12,552 nt of DNA from an uncultured Gemmiger sp. (GTDB taxonomy: Bacteria; Bacillota; Clostridia; Oscillospirales; Ruminococcaceae), in contig CAUEKL010000047.1 of NCBI GenBank assembly GCA_959018215.1, positions 1-12,552 on the forward strand. Reading direction: 5' to 3'. Numbering within the stretch: position 1 is the stretch's first letter; every line of letters starts with the position of its first letter. Under the pieces are notes generated by a model. It saw only the letters and a list, made by a program, of their open reading frames with translations. It was not told the origin of the DNA and ran no database searches. This document shows positions 1 to 8,152 of the stretch, one piece after another. The position numbers and the translations under genes are program-made.

Positions 1-1300
1 GGGCCTCGATGGGGTCCAGTTTGGCGGCCTTGTTGGCGGGATAATACCCGAAAAAGACGCCGATGGCCATGCTGAAGCCCACCGCAATGAGGATGGCGGA
101 CAGGCTGGGCCTGGCTGCAAACCCGATGAGGCTGCTGAGCCCCATGCCCAGGGATACGCCCAGCGCCACCCCGATGGCCCCGCCGATGAGACAGAGCACG
201 ATGGATTCGGTGATGAACTGCAGCCGGATGGCCGAGCTGGGGGCCCCCAGGGCCTTGCGGGTGCCGATCTCCCGGGTGCGCTCGGTGACCGAAACGGTCA
301 TGATGTTCATGACCCCGATGCCCCCCACCAGCAGCGAGATGGCCGCAATGGCGGAGATGCCCAGGGAAATGGTGTCCAGCATTTCGGTCATGGATTCCAC
401 CAGGCTGGAAATGCTGGTGGCCTGGACGGTCCAGGTGTCGTTGCGGGTGTAGTAGCTGGCAAAGTAATCCCCCACCACGTCCACAAAGTCGGTCACGTCC
501 ACCCCGTTGGCCGCCACCACCGTCAGGCTCTGGTAGCCCTCGTCCGCTCCGGTCAGGGCCCGGGCGGTCTCGAGGGGAATATAGACGGTGGTCTGGATGG
601 AATCGTCATCCTGGGCCCCCATCAGGCTGGCGTACTCATTTTCCACATAGGTATACACCCCCGCCACATAGAAGGCGCAGGGGGAGCCGTTCACCGTGAG
701 CACCACCCGGGCGCCCAGGGCGTCGGCGTTGGTGGTGCCGATGGCCTGCTCCACGAATTTTTCCGACACTACGCAGAGATACTTGCCCTCGTCCCCATCG
801 GTGAGCCACCGCCCGGCCAGGATGGGGGTATCCTCTTCCAGGGCGTCGAGGGTGGCGGGGGACGCTCCGGTCAGGGTGGCGGAGATGGTGGTATCCGGGT
901 CGCCGACCTTGTCGATGGTGGCGGTACCGGCTTCCCGGGTCAGCTCCACCCGCTCCACCTTGTCCGGGAAGGTGGCCTCAAACTCCTGGATCATGGTATC
1001 GGTGATCAGGTCCTCCCCGCCGGGGGTACTGTCCATGAACCGGCGCAGGGTCACCCCCGCGGAGGTACCGCTGGTGTCGTCGCTGTCCTTCTGGGTCAGG
1101 CTTACCGTGATATTGGCCACCCCCATGCCGGACATGCTGTCGGTGACGGTGCCGGTCAGGCTGCCGCCCACCGTCTCGATGGCAATGACCGCCGCAATGC
1201 CGATGATGATGCCCAGCATGGTGAGCAGGCTGCGCATCTTGTTGCTTTTCAGGCTGGTGAGGGCCATGCTGATGTTTTCCACCAGGTTAGAAAGTCCCAT
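1..1300 (-). CDS. MacB/YknZ-type ABC exporter permease (3' end cut by window edge)
   Basis: Permease subunit of a MacAB-type exporter. It has the classical MacB/FtsX layout. A short cytoplasmic N-terminus leads into TM1 (about residues 24-41, following SLKSNKMRSLLTMLG). A large extracytoplasmic core domain follows (about 42-310), then three C-terminal helices (about 312-336, 366-395, 400-425). Between TM2 and TM3 lies the conserved coupling loop GGIGVMNIMTVSVTERTREI (336-355) followed by GTRKALGA, which contacts the ATPase. 433 codons are visible, ending in PANKAAKLDPIEA, the usual near-terminal motif of this family, so probably fewer than ten residues are missing beyond the left edge. The ATG at 1300 has an AAGGGGAGG site 6 nt upstream, inside the end of the ATPase gene, and the two genes overlap by 14 bases. 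With the adaptor and ATPase it should form an efflux complex in the single membrane. The substrate is unknown; YknWXYZ in Bacillus, the closest described design, protects against a peptide toxin. Confidence 0.93.
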   Translation of the reverse strand, partial: MGLSNLVENISMALTSLKSNKMRSLLTMLGIIIGIAAVIAIETVGGSLTGTVTDSMSGMGVANITVSLTQKDSDDTSGTSAGVTLRRFMDSTPGGEDLITDTMIQEFEATFPDKVERVELTREAGTATIDKVGDPDTTISATLTGASPATLDALEEDTPILAGRWLTDGDEGKYLCVVSEKFVEQAIGTTNADALGARVVLTVNGSPCAFYVAGVYTYVENEYASLMGAQDDDSIQTTVYIPLETARALTGADEGYQSLTVVAANGVDVTDFVDVVGDYFASYYTRNDTWTVQATSISSLVESMTEMLDTISLGISAIAAISLLVGGIGVMNIMTVSVTERTREIGTRKALGAPSSAIRLQFITESIVLCLIGGAIGVALGVSLGMGLSSLIGFAARPSLSAILIAVGFSMAIGVFFGYYPANKAAKLDPIEA

Positions 1301-2060
1301 GGGCACCCTCCCCTTTCTGCTCATCCACAATGCGCCCGTCCTTCAGGGTCAGCACCCGCTCACACTCCCGGGCCAGGGCCGGGTTGTGGGTGATGAGCAC
1401 GATGGTTTTATGGTAGCGCCGGTGCATCTCATGGAACAGGTCCATGACCACCCGGCTGGTCTCGCTGTCCAAAGCGCCGGTGGGCTCGTCCGCCAGGATC
1501 AGGGCTGGGTTGTTCACCATGGCCCGGGCGATGGCCACCCGCTGCTTCTGCCCGCCGGAAAGCTCGTTGGGCTGGTGACGCATCCGGTCCCCCATGCCCA
1601 CCCGGGCAAGCCACTCCTTGGCCCGGCGGGCCCGCTCGCCACCGGGGACTCCGGCGTAGAGCATGGGCAGTTCCACGTTCTTCAAGGCGCTCTGCCGCCC
1701 GATGAGGTTGTAGGTCTGGAACACAAAGCCGATCTTCCGGTTGCGGATGGTGGCCAGTTCCCTGTCCCTGGCGTCGTGGATGTTCACCCCGTCCAGGACA
1801 TAGCTGCCCTGGGTGGGCTTGTCCAGCACCCCGATGATGTTCATGAGGGTGGATTTGCCGGAGCCGGATTCCCCCACGATGGCCACGAACTCTCCGGGAT
1901 ATACCTGCAGGTCGATGCCGTGGAGGATCTCCAGCTCATTGGGACGGCCGATGTAATAGCTTTTGCGGATGCCCCGCATCTGGATGAGCGGGCGCCGGGG
2001 TGCCGCCGGGGCCCCGAGGTTGCGGGCCACGGCTTCGGCAAACTGCTTGCTGTCGGCCAT
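1287..2060 (-). CDS. MacB/LolD/YknY-type ABC transporter ATP-binding protein
   Basis: ATPase that powers the adjacent permease and adaptor. The 257-residue protein has every motif of an intact nucleotide-binding domain: Walker A GESGSGKST (63-71), Q-loop Q115 in FVFQTYNLI, signature LSGGQKQR (167-174), Walker B ALILADEPTGALD (186-198, catalytic E192) and switch histidine H225 in VLITHN. TGALDSETS is typical of the MacB/LolD/YknY subgroup. About 25 residues precede the domain, with no visible function. Start choice: a GTG at 2066 would give 259 aa and a GTGA overlap with the upstream stop. However, the GGAGGA at 2069-2074 lies 8 nt from the ATG at 2060 and only 2 nt from the GTG, so the ATG is preferred. 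The gene follows the adaptor gene directly and its end overlaps the permease start by 14 bases, as expected for a coupled operon. Confidence 0.93.
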   Translation of the reverse strand: MADSKQFAEAVARNLGAPAAPRRPLIQMRGIRKSYYIGRPNELEILHGIDLQVYPGEFVAIVGESGSGKSTLMNIIGVLDKPTQGSYVLDGVNIHDARDRELATIRNRKIGFVFQTYNLIGRQSALKNVELPMLYAGVPGGERARRAKEWLARVGMGDRMRHQPNELSGGQKQRVAIARAMVNNPALILADEPTGALDSETSRVVMDLFHEMHRRYHKTIVLITHNPALARECERVLTLKDGRIVDEQKGEGAHGTF

Positions 2061-2062
2061 GG

Positions 2063-4141
2063 TCACATTCCTCCCGCCGCACCGCCGGGGGCGCCACCGC
2101 CGCCGGCATCACCGGCCGGTGCCTGGCCGCCGCCCATGTCGGTGGGTCTGTCACCGGCGGGTGCCTGCCCGCCGCCGGGAGCCCCGCTGTTCATGGCCTG
2201 CATCATCTGCTCCATGGGGTCGGTGGTGGTGACGATGCCCTGGGTCAGGTCGGCGCTGGAACGGATCACATCCCCTTCCTGCAGGTCGTCGCCGGAGATG
2301 GTGGTGTAGTAATCGTTGGAATCGCCGGTGGTGACGGTGACCTGCTCAAAGGTCATATCCACCCCTTCCCCGCCGGTCTTGCGCAGCACATACCGGCTGC
2401 CGTCCTCGGCGGTGCCCACCGCGTCCATGGGCACCACATACACATCGGTGACCTGGCTCTTGATGATCTCCACCTGGGCCTGGATACCGATGAGCAGGTC
2501 CTCCGCTTCCCCGGTGACCCGGACCTTGGCGCCGAAAGAGCCCTGGTCGTTGGCCACAGGGTCGATCTGGGTCAGGGTACCGGCGATCTCGGTGTCGCCG
2601 GTGGCATCGGAGGTGATCAGACAGGACATGCCGGTTTCCAGCCCGGGCACGTCATCCGCCGGGATGGTGACCTCCACCACCAGGGCGTCAGTGTCCTGGA
2701 TGGTGGCCACCGTGCCCGCACACACCGAGCCCACGGTGGCATCCAGGGCGGTGATGGTTCCGGACATGGTGGCGGTCAGGGTGCAGTCCGCCAGGGTATC
2801 CTGCAGCGTTTCCAGGTTGTCCGGGGTACGCTTGGCCTGCTCCAGTTTGGTCTGGGCATCCTCCACCGCCTGGGCCTTGGACTTGATGGTGGAGTAGTTT
2901 TTCTCGTTGTCGTAGGCGTCATGGGCGCTCTTGACCTGCTGTTCCGCCGTCTCCAGCTGGGACTCGGCGGTATCCACCTGGGTTTCAGCCTGGTTGTAAG
3001 CGGTCTCGGCGGCGGTCTTGGTCTGCTCCGCCGAGTTCACCGCCTGTTCGATCACCGCATACCCGTACAGACCGCGGGAGGTGACCGAGCAGCTGTTCTG
3101 AGCGTCGGACAGCTTCTGCTGGGCATCGGCTGCCGCCGATTCCGCCGCCGTATACGCGGTCTGGGCGGAGCCCTGGGTGGCGGTGGCCGCATCCACCTTG
3201 CTGTTGGCCGTATCCAGGGCAATCTTGTTGGCGTCGCTGGGATCGGCGGAGTAGGCCGACTGGGCGGCCTGCTGCTCACCAAGGGCGGCTGTCACCGCGT
3301 TGTTGGCGCTGTTCAGGGCGGAAAGCGCCGCATTGAGGGCATCGGAAGCGCTGTTGTAGGCGGAGGTGTAGCTGTCGATCTGGGCCTTGACCATGTTGAA
3401 GTCATTGACCAGGCCGTTGTAATCGCTCACTGCCGCATCGTAGGTGCTCTTGGCTGCATCCCGTTTGGATTTGGCCTCGTCCAGGGCCTCCTGCGCATCG
3501 GCCTGGGCTTCGTCCGCCTGGTCGATTTTGGCCTGCAGATCGATGAGGTTGTTGTCATGCTGCACCAGGGAGGTGTTGTAGTCGTCCACCGCCCGGTCAT
3601 AACTGGTCTGGGCAGACTGGAGGGTATCATTGTAGCTCTGCCGGGCATCCTCGATCTGCTTTTTCAGGTCGGTGGTGTCCAGGGTGGCGATAATATCCCC
3701 CTCCTGCACCGTGTCCCCCACTTCGGCCTCCACCGTGGCCACCTTGTAGGTCTTGACACTGTCGGACACGGTCACGTCCGCCTCATCGCCGGAGACCACC
3801 GTGCCGGTCACCGTGACCGAATCGTTCAGGCTGCCTTTTGTCAGGGTGGTGGTGCGGATGTACTGGTACTCGGCGTCCGCAGAAGCCGGCACCGCCCGCA
3901 TACGCCAGGTGATGACGCCCGCAGCAGCCACAACCACCACGGCGGCAACGACCAGCTTTTTGTGGCGGCCCAGCCAGCCGCCCAGGCGGGCGGGCAGAGT
4001 AGGTTTGCCCGGCACGGCGGGAAGGGCTTCCTCCGCGCTGTAAGCGGCGTCGGCTTCTTCCCCGTCCTGCCCGGGGATGGTATCCGGCTGTTCGGGGTCC
4101 TGTACCTCCACAGCCTGGTCTTTTTTGAACGGGTTGAACAT
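2063..4141 (-). CDS. MacA/YknX-type efflux adaptor (HlyD family) with very long coiled coil
   Basis: Membrane-fusion/adaptor subunit of the exporter. A charged cytoplasmic N-terminus (1-60) precedes one membrane helix (about 63-79, LVVAAVVVVAAAGVITW), and the rest is extracellular. The first half of the biotinyl-lipoyl-like domain is about 103-157 (VEAEVGDTVQEGDIIATLD). An Ala/Gln/Asp-rich coiled coil runs from about 158 to 450, and the second lipoyl half is about 451-485 (MSGTITALDATVGSVCAG). A beta-barrel and membrane-proximal part (about 488-635) follow. The tail (642-692) is low complexity, with GGGQAPAGD present twice (656-664, 670-678). At 692 residues it is nearly twice the roughly 370 of E. 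coli MacA or B. subtilis YknX, and most of the extra length is in the helical hairpin. The ATG at 4141 follows an AGGA motif at about 8 nt. It is the first gene of the operon. Confidence 0.9.
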   Translation of the reverse strand: MFNPFKKDQAVEVQDPEQPDTIPGQDGEEADAAYSAEEALPAVPGKPTLPARLGGWLGRHKKLVVAAVVVVAAAGVITWRMRAVPASADAEYQYIRTTTLTKGSLNDSVTVTGTVVSGDEADVTVSDSVKTYKVATVEAEVGDTVQEGDIIATLDTTDLKKQIEDARQSYNDTLQSAQTSYDRAVDDYNTSLVQHDNNLIDLQAKIDQADEAQADAQEALDEAKSKRDAAKSTYDAAVSDYNGLVNDFNMVKAQIDSYTSAYNSASDALNAALSALNSANNAVTAALGEQQAAQSAYSADPSDANKIALDTANSKVDAATATQGSAQTAYTAAESAAADAQQKLSDAQNSCSVTSRGLYGYAVIEQAVNSAEQTKTAAETAYNQAETQVDTAESQLETAEQQVKSAHDAYDNEKNYSTIKSKAQAVEDAQTKLEQAKRTPDNLETLQDTLADCTLTATMSGTITALDATVGSVCAGTVATIQDTDALVVEVTIPADDVPGLETGMSCLITSDATGDTEIAGTLTQIDPVANDQGSFGAKVRVTGEAEDLLIGIQAQVEIIKSQVTDVYVVPMDAVGTAEDGSRYVLRKTGGEGVDMTFEQVTVTTGDSNDYYTTISGDDLQEGDVIRSSADLTQGIVTTTDPMEQMMQAMNSGAPGGGQAPAGDRPTDMGGGQAPAGDAGGGGAPGGAAGGM
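2069..2075 (-). promoter_or_regulatory. Ribosome binding site deciding the ATPase start
   Basis: GGGAGGA lies within the last codons (Gly-Gly-Met) of the upstream adaptor gene. It is 8 nt from ATG 2060 but only 2 nt from the alternative GTG at 2066. This spacing is the reason for choosing the ATG. Confidence 0.6.
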
Positions 4142-4288
4142 GGAGTTTTCCTGCCTCTCTGCAATTCTTACGAAACTGAGATTTTCATCAATAGCTGTTT
4201 TCAGTGTACGGGAAAAATGTGTTGAAAGGGTGCAACAGATGTGAAAAACCTTCCAGATATACCGTTTTTATACAGCGATATCGGTTCA

Positions 4289-4317
4289 ATTGTATACTTT
4301 TGCAGAAAAAACAGCAA
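4289..4317 (-). promoter_or_regulatory. Candidate sigma-A promoter of the exporter operon
   Basis: On the minus strand TTGCTG (4317-4312) is separated by 17 nt from TACAAT (4294-4289), about 150 nt upstream of the adaptor start. The -10 is good and the -35 only moderate. The roughly 140-nt leader shows only weak pairing (for example ACCG with CGGT), and I recognise no riboswitch or operator in it. Confidence 0.5.
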
Positions 4318-4366
4318 GAAAAAAATCTGTGAATTCGGGTACAAAACCGGCAAAATTCCGCAAAAG

Positions 4367-4399
4367 AAAATGCCCGCCGGGCAATGCGGCAGGCATTTT
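4367..4399 (-). terminator. Intrinsic terminator of the nucleoside ABC operon
   Basis: On the minus strand a 13-bp stem, AAAATGCCTGCCG paired with CGGCGGGCATTTT (one G-U wobble), encloses a 7-nt loop. It is followed by TTTTCTTTT. It starts about 24 nt after the last permease stop codon and separates the importer operon from the exporter promoter. Confidence 0.85.
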
Positions 4400-4422
4400 T
4401 ATGCAGGAATGGTACTGCGGGG

Positions 4423-5412
4423 TCAGCGTTCCTCCCGGAAGTAAGCCAGGCCCAGGTGAGCCGGGGGCTGGTCTTCCTTCTTGCGGCGCATGGAAACGGC
4501 GATCAGCACCACGATGGTGACCACATAGGGCACCATCTGCACCAGGTCGGTCATGGCGCTGGACACGGTGATGCCCAGCATGCTGGGCAGGAACTGATAC
4601 AGCCAGTACAGGATGCCGAAGAGGTAGGCGCCCCAGATGGCATTGAGGGGCTTCCAGGTGGTGAAGATGACCAGGGCCAGGGCCAGCCAGCCCAGGGCTT
4701 CGATCTGGCCGGTGGTGGCCCAGATGCCCTGGTTGTAGTCCAGCACGTAGTACAGGCCGCCCACGCCGCAGATGGCGGCGCCGATGCAGGTAGCCAGGTA
4801 CTTGTACCGGGTAACGTTGATGCCGGCGGCGTCGGCGGTGGCGGGGTTTTCACCCACGGCTCGCAGGTTCAGACCCGCGCGGGTGCGGTTGAAGAACCAG
4901 TGCAGCACGATGGCCAGCACAATGGCCGCATAGGCCAGGAAGCCGTAGGAGAACACCGTCTGGCCCAGCACGCCCATCTGGGAGAGCACCGGGATCTTGG
5001 CGGCAAAGGCCTTGTTGGCGATGGGGGCGGCGCTGTAGGTGGCACCGTCCAGGATAAAGACGCCGAAGAAGTTGGCCACGCCCATGCCGAAGGTGGTCAG
5101 GGCCAGGCCGGTGACGTTCTGGTTGGCCCGCAGGCTGATGGTCAGGAAGGCGTAGATCAGCCCGCCCAGGGCCGAGGCCACCAGGGCGCAGACCAAAGCG
5201 ATGAGGACGCTGAGGGCGGGAATGGGATTGGCCACGCTGTTTTCATAATAGTACGCGCTGGCAAACCCGGCAAAGCCGCCCAGATACATGATGCCGGGCA
5301 CACCCAGGTTCAGGTTGCCGGACTTTTCGGTGACGGTTTCGCCCATGGCACCGTACATGATGATGGTGCCGAAGGGGATGGCACGCATGATCCATGCAAT
5401 CAGACTGCTCAT
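4423..5412 (-). CDS. Nucleoside-type ABC importer permease (NupQ/YufQ-like)
   Basis: Second membrane subunit of a BMP-class (purine nucleoside) importer, family BPD_transp_2. The 329-residue protein is almost all hydrophobic helices. It carries the motifs of this permease type: GETVTEKSGNLNLGVPGIM (24-42), RANQNVTGLALT (95-106), and the ATPase-contact loop LNLRAVGENPATADAAGINV (181-200). A basic tail (MRRKKEDQ) ends the protein. The ATG at 5412 overlaps the upstream permease stop as ATGA (4 bases), and AAGGAGG lies 10 nt upstream. This gene is last in the operon, with a terminator just downstream. Family membership is clear. The specific substrate (guanosine, other nucleosides or related compounds) is inferred from the gene set NupNOPQ, not shown directly. 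Confidence 0.93.
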   Translation of the reverse strand: MSSLIAWIMRAIPFGTIIMYGAMGETVTEKSGNLNLGVPGIMYLGGFAGFASAYYYENSVANPIPALSVLIALVCALVASALGGLIYAFLTISLRANQNVTGLALTTFGMGVANFFGVFILDGATYSAAPIANKAFAAKIPVLSQMGVLGQTVFSYGFLAYAAIVLAIVLHWFFNRTRAGLNLRAVGENPATADAAGINVTRYKYLATCIGAAICGVGGLYYVLDYNQGIWATTGQIEALGWLALALVIFTTWKPLNAIWGAYLFGILYWLYQFLPSMLGITVSSAMTDLVQMVPYVVTIVVLIAVSMRRKKEDQPPAHLGLAYFREER

Positions 5413-6518
5413 TCGCCCTTCACCTCCTTGTGATGGCCGCGCCAGATCAGGCGGTAGTTGATAAAGAACTCGCTGCCCAGAATGAAGAAGAGGATGATGC
5501 CGGTGATGATATCGGCGGCGTATTCATTCAGGCTGTAGGCCGAGGCGATCTCCGAAGCGCCCCGCTCCAGAAAGACCAGCAGGAAGGAGATCAGCGCCAT
5601 GTAGAAAGTATTGAACTTGGCCAGCCAGGCCACGATGATGGCGGTGAAGCCGTTGCCCCCCGCCGAGGTGGTGGAGATGGTCTGGTCCTTGCCGGCCACA
5701 ATGAGGAAGCCGGTGAGGCCGCAGACGGCGCCGCTGATGATCATGGTGCGCACCATGACCCGGCGGACGTTGATGCCGGCGTAGCGGGCGGTGTTTTCAC
5801 TCTCGCCCACCACGGCGATCTCATAGCCGTGCTTGGAGTATTTCAGGTAGGCATACATGGCGAAGGTCAGAACCAGCACCACGATGATGTTGATGGTATA
5901 CCGCTGGCCGAAGAGGATGGGCAGCCAGCCGGCCTTGGTGGCCTTGTTCAGGGTGCCCAGGCTGGAAGCCTGGCCGCGCATGATGTTGGTGGCGCAGGCC
6001 ACGATGCTGGTGGCCACATAGTTCATCATCAGGGTAAACAGGGTCTCGTTGGTGTTCCAGCGGGACTTGAACCAGGCAGGCACAAAGCCCCACAGGGCAC
6101 CGGCGGCCAGGCTGCCCAGCACCATGGCCGCAAACAGGGCCGGCGCAGGCAGGCTGTTGCCGAAGTAGACCATGATGAGGGCGGTGGCAAGACCGCCCAC
6201 CAGGACCTGACCTTCGGCGCCGATGTTCCAGAAGCGCATCTTGAAGGCGGGCGCCAGGGCGATGCCGATGCACAGCAGGGTGGACAGATCCCGCATGGCC
6301 CAGGAGAAGCGGACGGTGGTGGAGAAGGTGCCGCCCCACATGACCACATAGACATTGATGGGGTTCAGGCCGGTGACGAAGAAGATGAACAGAGCATCCA
6401 CCACCAGCGCCAGCAGGATGGCGGCGGCGCGCACCGCGATCTTACGGCTGAGGGGAGCGGCTTCCCGCCGGGCAATGCGCACCAGCGGTTCGGCCGGATG
6501 TGTAGTTTGGGCTGCCAT
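5409..6518 (-). CDS. Nucleoside-type ABC importer permease (NupP/YufP-like)
   Basis: First of the two permeases of the importer, also BPD_transp_2. The 369-residue protein has a soluble N-terminus (about 1-28) and then about ten hydrophobic segments. Typical motifs are FWNIGAEGQ (96-104), NTNETLFTLMMNYVA (155-169), a cytoplasmic loop ending in VVGESENTARYAGIN (about 226-240), and GGNGFTAIIVAWLA (287-300). TNET and GGNGF are characteristic of permeases paired with BMP lipoproteins rather than with ribose- or galactose-type binding proteins. The ATG at 6518 shares a base with the ATPase stop (TGATG), with AAGGAGG 10 nt upstream. Its own stop overlaps the next permease start, so all three are likely made in fixed proportion. 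Confidence 0.93.
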   Translation of the reverse strand: MAAQTTHPAEPLVRIARREAAPLSRKIAVRAAAILLALVVDALFIFFVTGLNPINVYVVMWGGTFSTTVRFSWAMRDLSTLLCIGIALAPAFKMRFWNIGAEGQVLVGGLATALIMVYFGNSLPAPALFAAMVLGSLAAGALWGFVPAWFKSRWNTNETLFTLMMNYVATSIVACATNIMRGQASSLGTLNKATKAGWLPILFGQRYTINIIVVLVLTFAMYAYLKYSKHGYEIAVVGESENTARYAGINVRRVMVRTMIISGAVCGLTGFLIVAGKDQTISTTSAGGNGFTAIIVAWLAKFNTFYMALISFLLVFLERGASEIASAYSLNEYAADIITGIILFFILGSEFFINYRLIWRGHHKEVKGE

Positions 6519-8068
6519 CAGGCGCGCACCTCCTTTTTATTCTGCAGGTCGGTCATACGCAGGCCGACTTCCTCCTTGGTGGTGGTGCGGGCGTCCAGAA
6601 TACCGTTGGCCTTGCCGCCGCACAGAACCAGGATGCGGTCGCACAGTTCCAGCAGCACGTCCAGGTCCTCGCCCACATAGATGACGGCCACACCTTTTTT
6701 CTTCTGCTCATTGAGCAGGTGATAGATGGTGTAGGAGGTGTTGATGTCCAGCCCGCGCACGGCGTAGGCGGTCATGAGCACGATGGGAGAGGCGGCCAGT
6801 TCCCGGCCTACCAGGACCTTCTGCACATTGCCGCCGGACAGCTGGGAGACGGGGGTGTTCAGGCCGGGGGTGACCACGCCCAGCTCTTCCCGCACTTCCT
6901 CGGCCAGTTCCCGGGGTGCCTTGCGGTCCACGATGGGAGAATGGCCCTTGCCGTAGCTCTTGAGCATCATGTTGTCGGTCATGCCCATGGAGCCCACCAG
7001 GCCCATGCCCAGACGGTCCTCCGGCACGAAGGAGAGATGGATACCGGCGTCCCGGATATCCTTGGGGGTCTTGCCGATGAGGGAGGTGGGCTTGTCCTCC
7101 GCCCCGGGGGCAAAGAACTGGATCTGGGCGCCGCCGTCGGCCCGCTGCAGGCCGGCAATGGCTTCCAGCAGTTCCTTCTGGCCGTTGCCGGAAATGCCCG
7201 CAATGCCCAGGATCTCACCGCCGTAGGCGTCAAAGCTCACATCATCCAGCACATGGCCGCCCTCGGGGCCGGTAACGCTCAGGTGGTGCACCGACAGCCG
7301 CCGCACCGGGTTGACCGGCAGGGGGCGCTCGATGTCCAGTTCCACCTTCTTGCCCACCATCATCTCGGTGAGCATGGCCTCGTTGGCGTCTTTGGTGGCC
7401 ACGTCGCCCACATACTCGCCCCGGCGCAGGATGGCCACCCGGTCGCTGATGCTCAGCACCTCGTGAAGCTTGTGGGTGATGATGACCACAGCCTTGCCAT
7501 CCGCCTTCATGTTGCGCATGACCGCAAAGAGCTTTTCGGTCTCCTGGGGGGTCAGCACGGCGGTGGGCTCGTCCAGGATCAGGATGTCAGCGCCGCGGAA
7601 CAGCACCTTGACGATCTCCAGGGTCTGTTTCTGGCTGACGCTCATCTCATAGACCTTCTGGTCCAGGTCCAGGGCAAACCCGTATTTTTCGCAGATAGCC
7701 CGGGCTTTGCTGCGGACCTTTTTCAGGTCGAACTTTTCCCCGGGTTCCATGCACAGGGCGATGTTTTCCAGCGCGGTGAACACATCCACCAGCTTGAAGT
7801 GCTGGTGAATCATACCGATGCCCAGGCGCAGGGCGTCCCGGGGGGAGCGGATGTCCACCGCCTCATCCCCCACATAGATCTCGCCCTCATCGGGGTAGTA
7901 AATGCCGGCGATCATGTTCATCAGGGTGGTCTTGCCCGACCCGTTCTCTCCCAGAAGGGAAAGGATCTCACCGCGGCGGACTTCCAGGGTCACGTCATGG
8001 TTGGCCGTCACTTCACCGAAGGTCTTGGTGATGTGTTCCAGCCGAATGGCATACTGGGTGTTCGGCAT
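6518..8068 (-). CDS. Nucleoside-type ABC importer ATPase with two nucleotide-binding domains (NupO/YufO-like)
   Basis: Energises the BMP-class importer. The 516 residues hold two tandem ABC domains. The first has Walker A GENGSGKTT (40-48), Q89 in MIHQHF, a diverged signature MSVSQKQ (142-148), Walker B DILILDEP (161-168) and H199 in IITHK. The second has a broken Walker A (AGISGNGQKEL, 290-300), an intact signature LSGGNVQK (410-417), a Walker B without the catalytic Asp-Glu (LMTAYAVRGLD, 431-441) and Glu467 in place of the switch His. This asymmetry is usual in the family: only the site made by Walker A/B of domain 1 and the signature of domain 2 should hydrolyse ATP. ATG 8068 has AAAGGAG 10 nt upstream. 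The 84-nt gap before it holds a stable hairpin. Confidence 0.95.
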   Translation of the reverse strand: MPNTQYAIRLEHITKTFGEVTANHDVTLEVRRGEILSLLGENGSGKTTLMNMIAGIYYPDEGEIYVGDEAVDIRSPRDALRLGIGMIHQHFKLVDVFTALENIALCMEPGEKFDLKKVRSKARAICEKYGFALDLDQKVYEMSVSQKQTLEIVKVLFRGADILILDEPTAVLTPQETEKLFAVMRNMKADGKAVVIITHKLHEVLSISDRVAILRRGEYVGDVATKDANEAMLTEMMVGKKVELDIERPLPVNPVRRLSVHHLSVTGPEGGHVLDDVSFDAYGGEILGIAGISGNGQKELLEAIAGLQRADGGAQIQFFAPGAEDKPTSLIGKTPKDIRDAGIHLSFVPEDRLGMGLVGSMGMTDNMMLKSYGKGHSPIVDRKAPRELAEEVREELGVVTPGLNTPVSQLSGGNVQKVLVGRELAASPIVLMTAYAVRGLDINTSYTIYHLLNEQKKKGVAVIYVGEDLDVLLELCDRILVLCGGKANGILDARTTTKEEVGLRMTDLQNKKEVRA

Positions 8069-8090
8069 GCGCTGCCTTCTCCTTTCACAA

Positions 8091-8129
8091 CGGGAAGGGA
8101 AGCCCGCAAAAGCGTGAGCTTCCCTCCCG
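8091..8129 (-). promoter_or_regulatory. Intercistronic hairpin between the binding-protein and ATPase genes
   Basis: CGGGA-A-GGGAAGC (8091-8103) pairs with GCTTCCC-TCCCG (8118-8129), giving 12 bp with one bulged A. The 14-nt loop contains a small CGC/GCG pairing. On the transcribed strand no T-run follows, so it does not look like an ordinary terminator. It may block 3' exonucleases or cause partial termination, so that more binding protein than ATPase is made. That role is inferred. Confidence 0.6.
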
Positions 8130-8152
8130 AAAATTCATGTTCAGACTGGTTT

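Noticed and set aside
2000..4225. 741-codon open frame on the plus strand
   Set aside because: It is antisense to the adaptor, has a Gly/His/Val-rich composition without family motifs and no RBS, and arises from GC-rich codon bias of the true minus-strand gene.
4241..4520. Small plus-strand open frames between the exporter and importer operons
   Set aside because: They span the exporter promoter and the importer terminator, are Lys-rich by AT bias, and lack an RBS.
4384..6680. Two long plus-strand frames (349 and 428 codons) opposite the permeases
   Set aside because: They are His/Gly/Asp-rich mirror translations of hydrophobic permease genes with no ribosome binding sites.
8140..8150. Third copy of the TetR palindrome near the end of the BMP gene
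   Set aside because: Only the TGTTCA half-site is present; the other half does not match.
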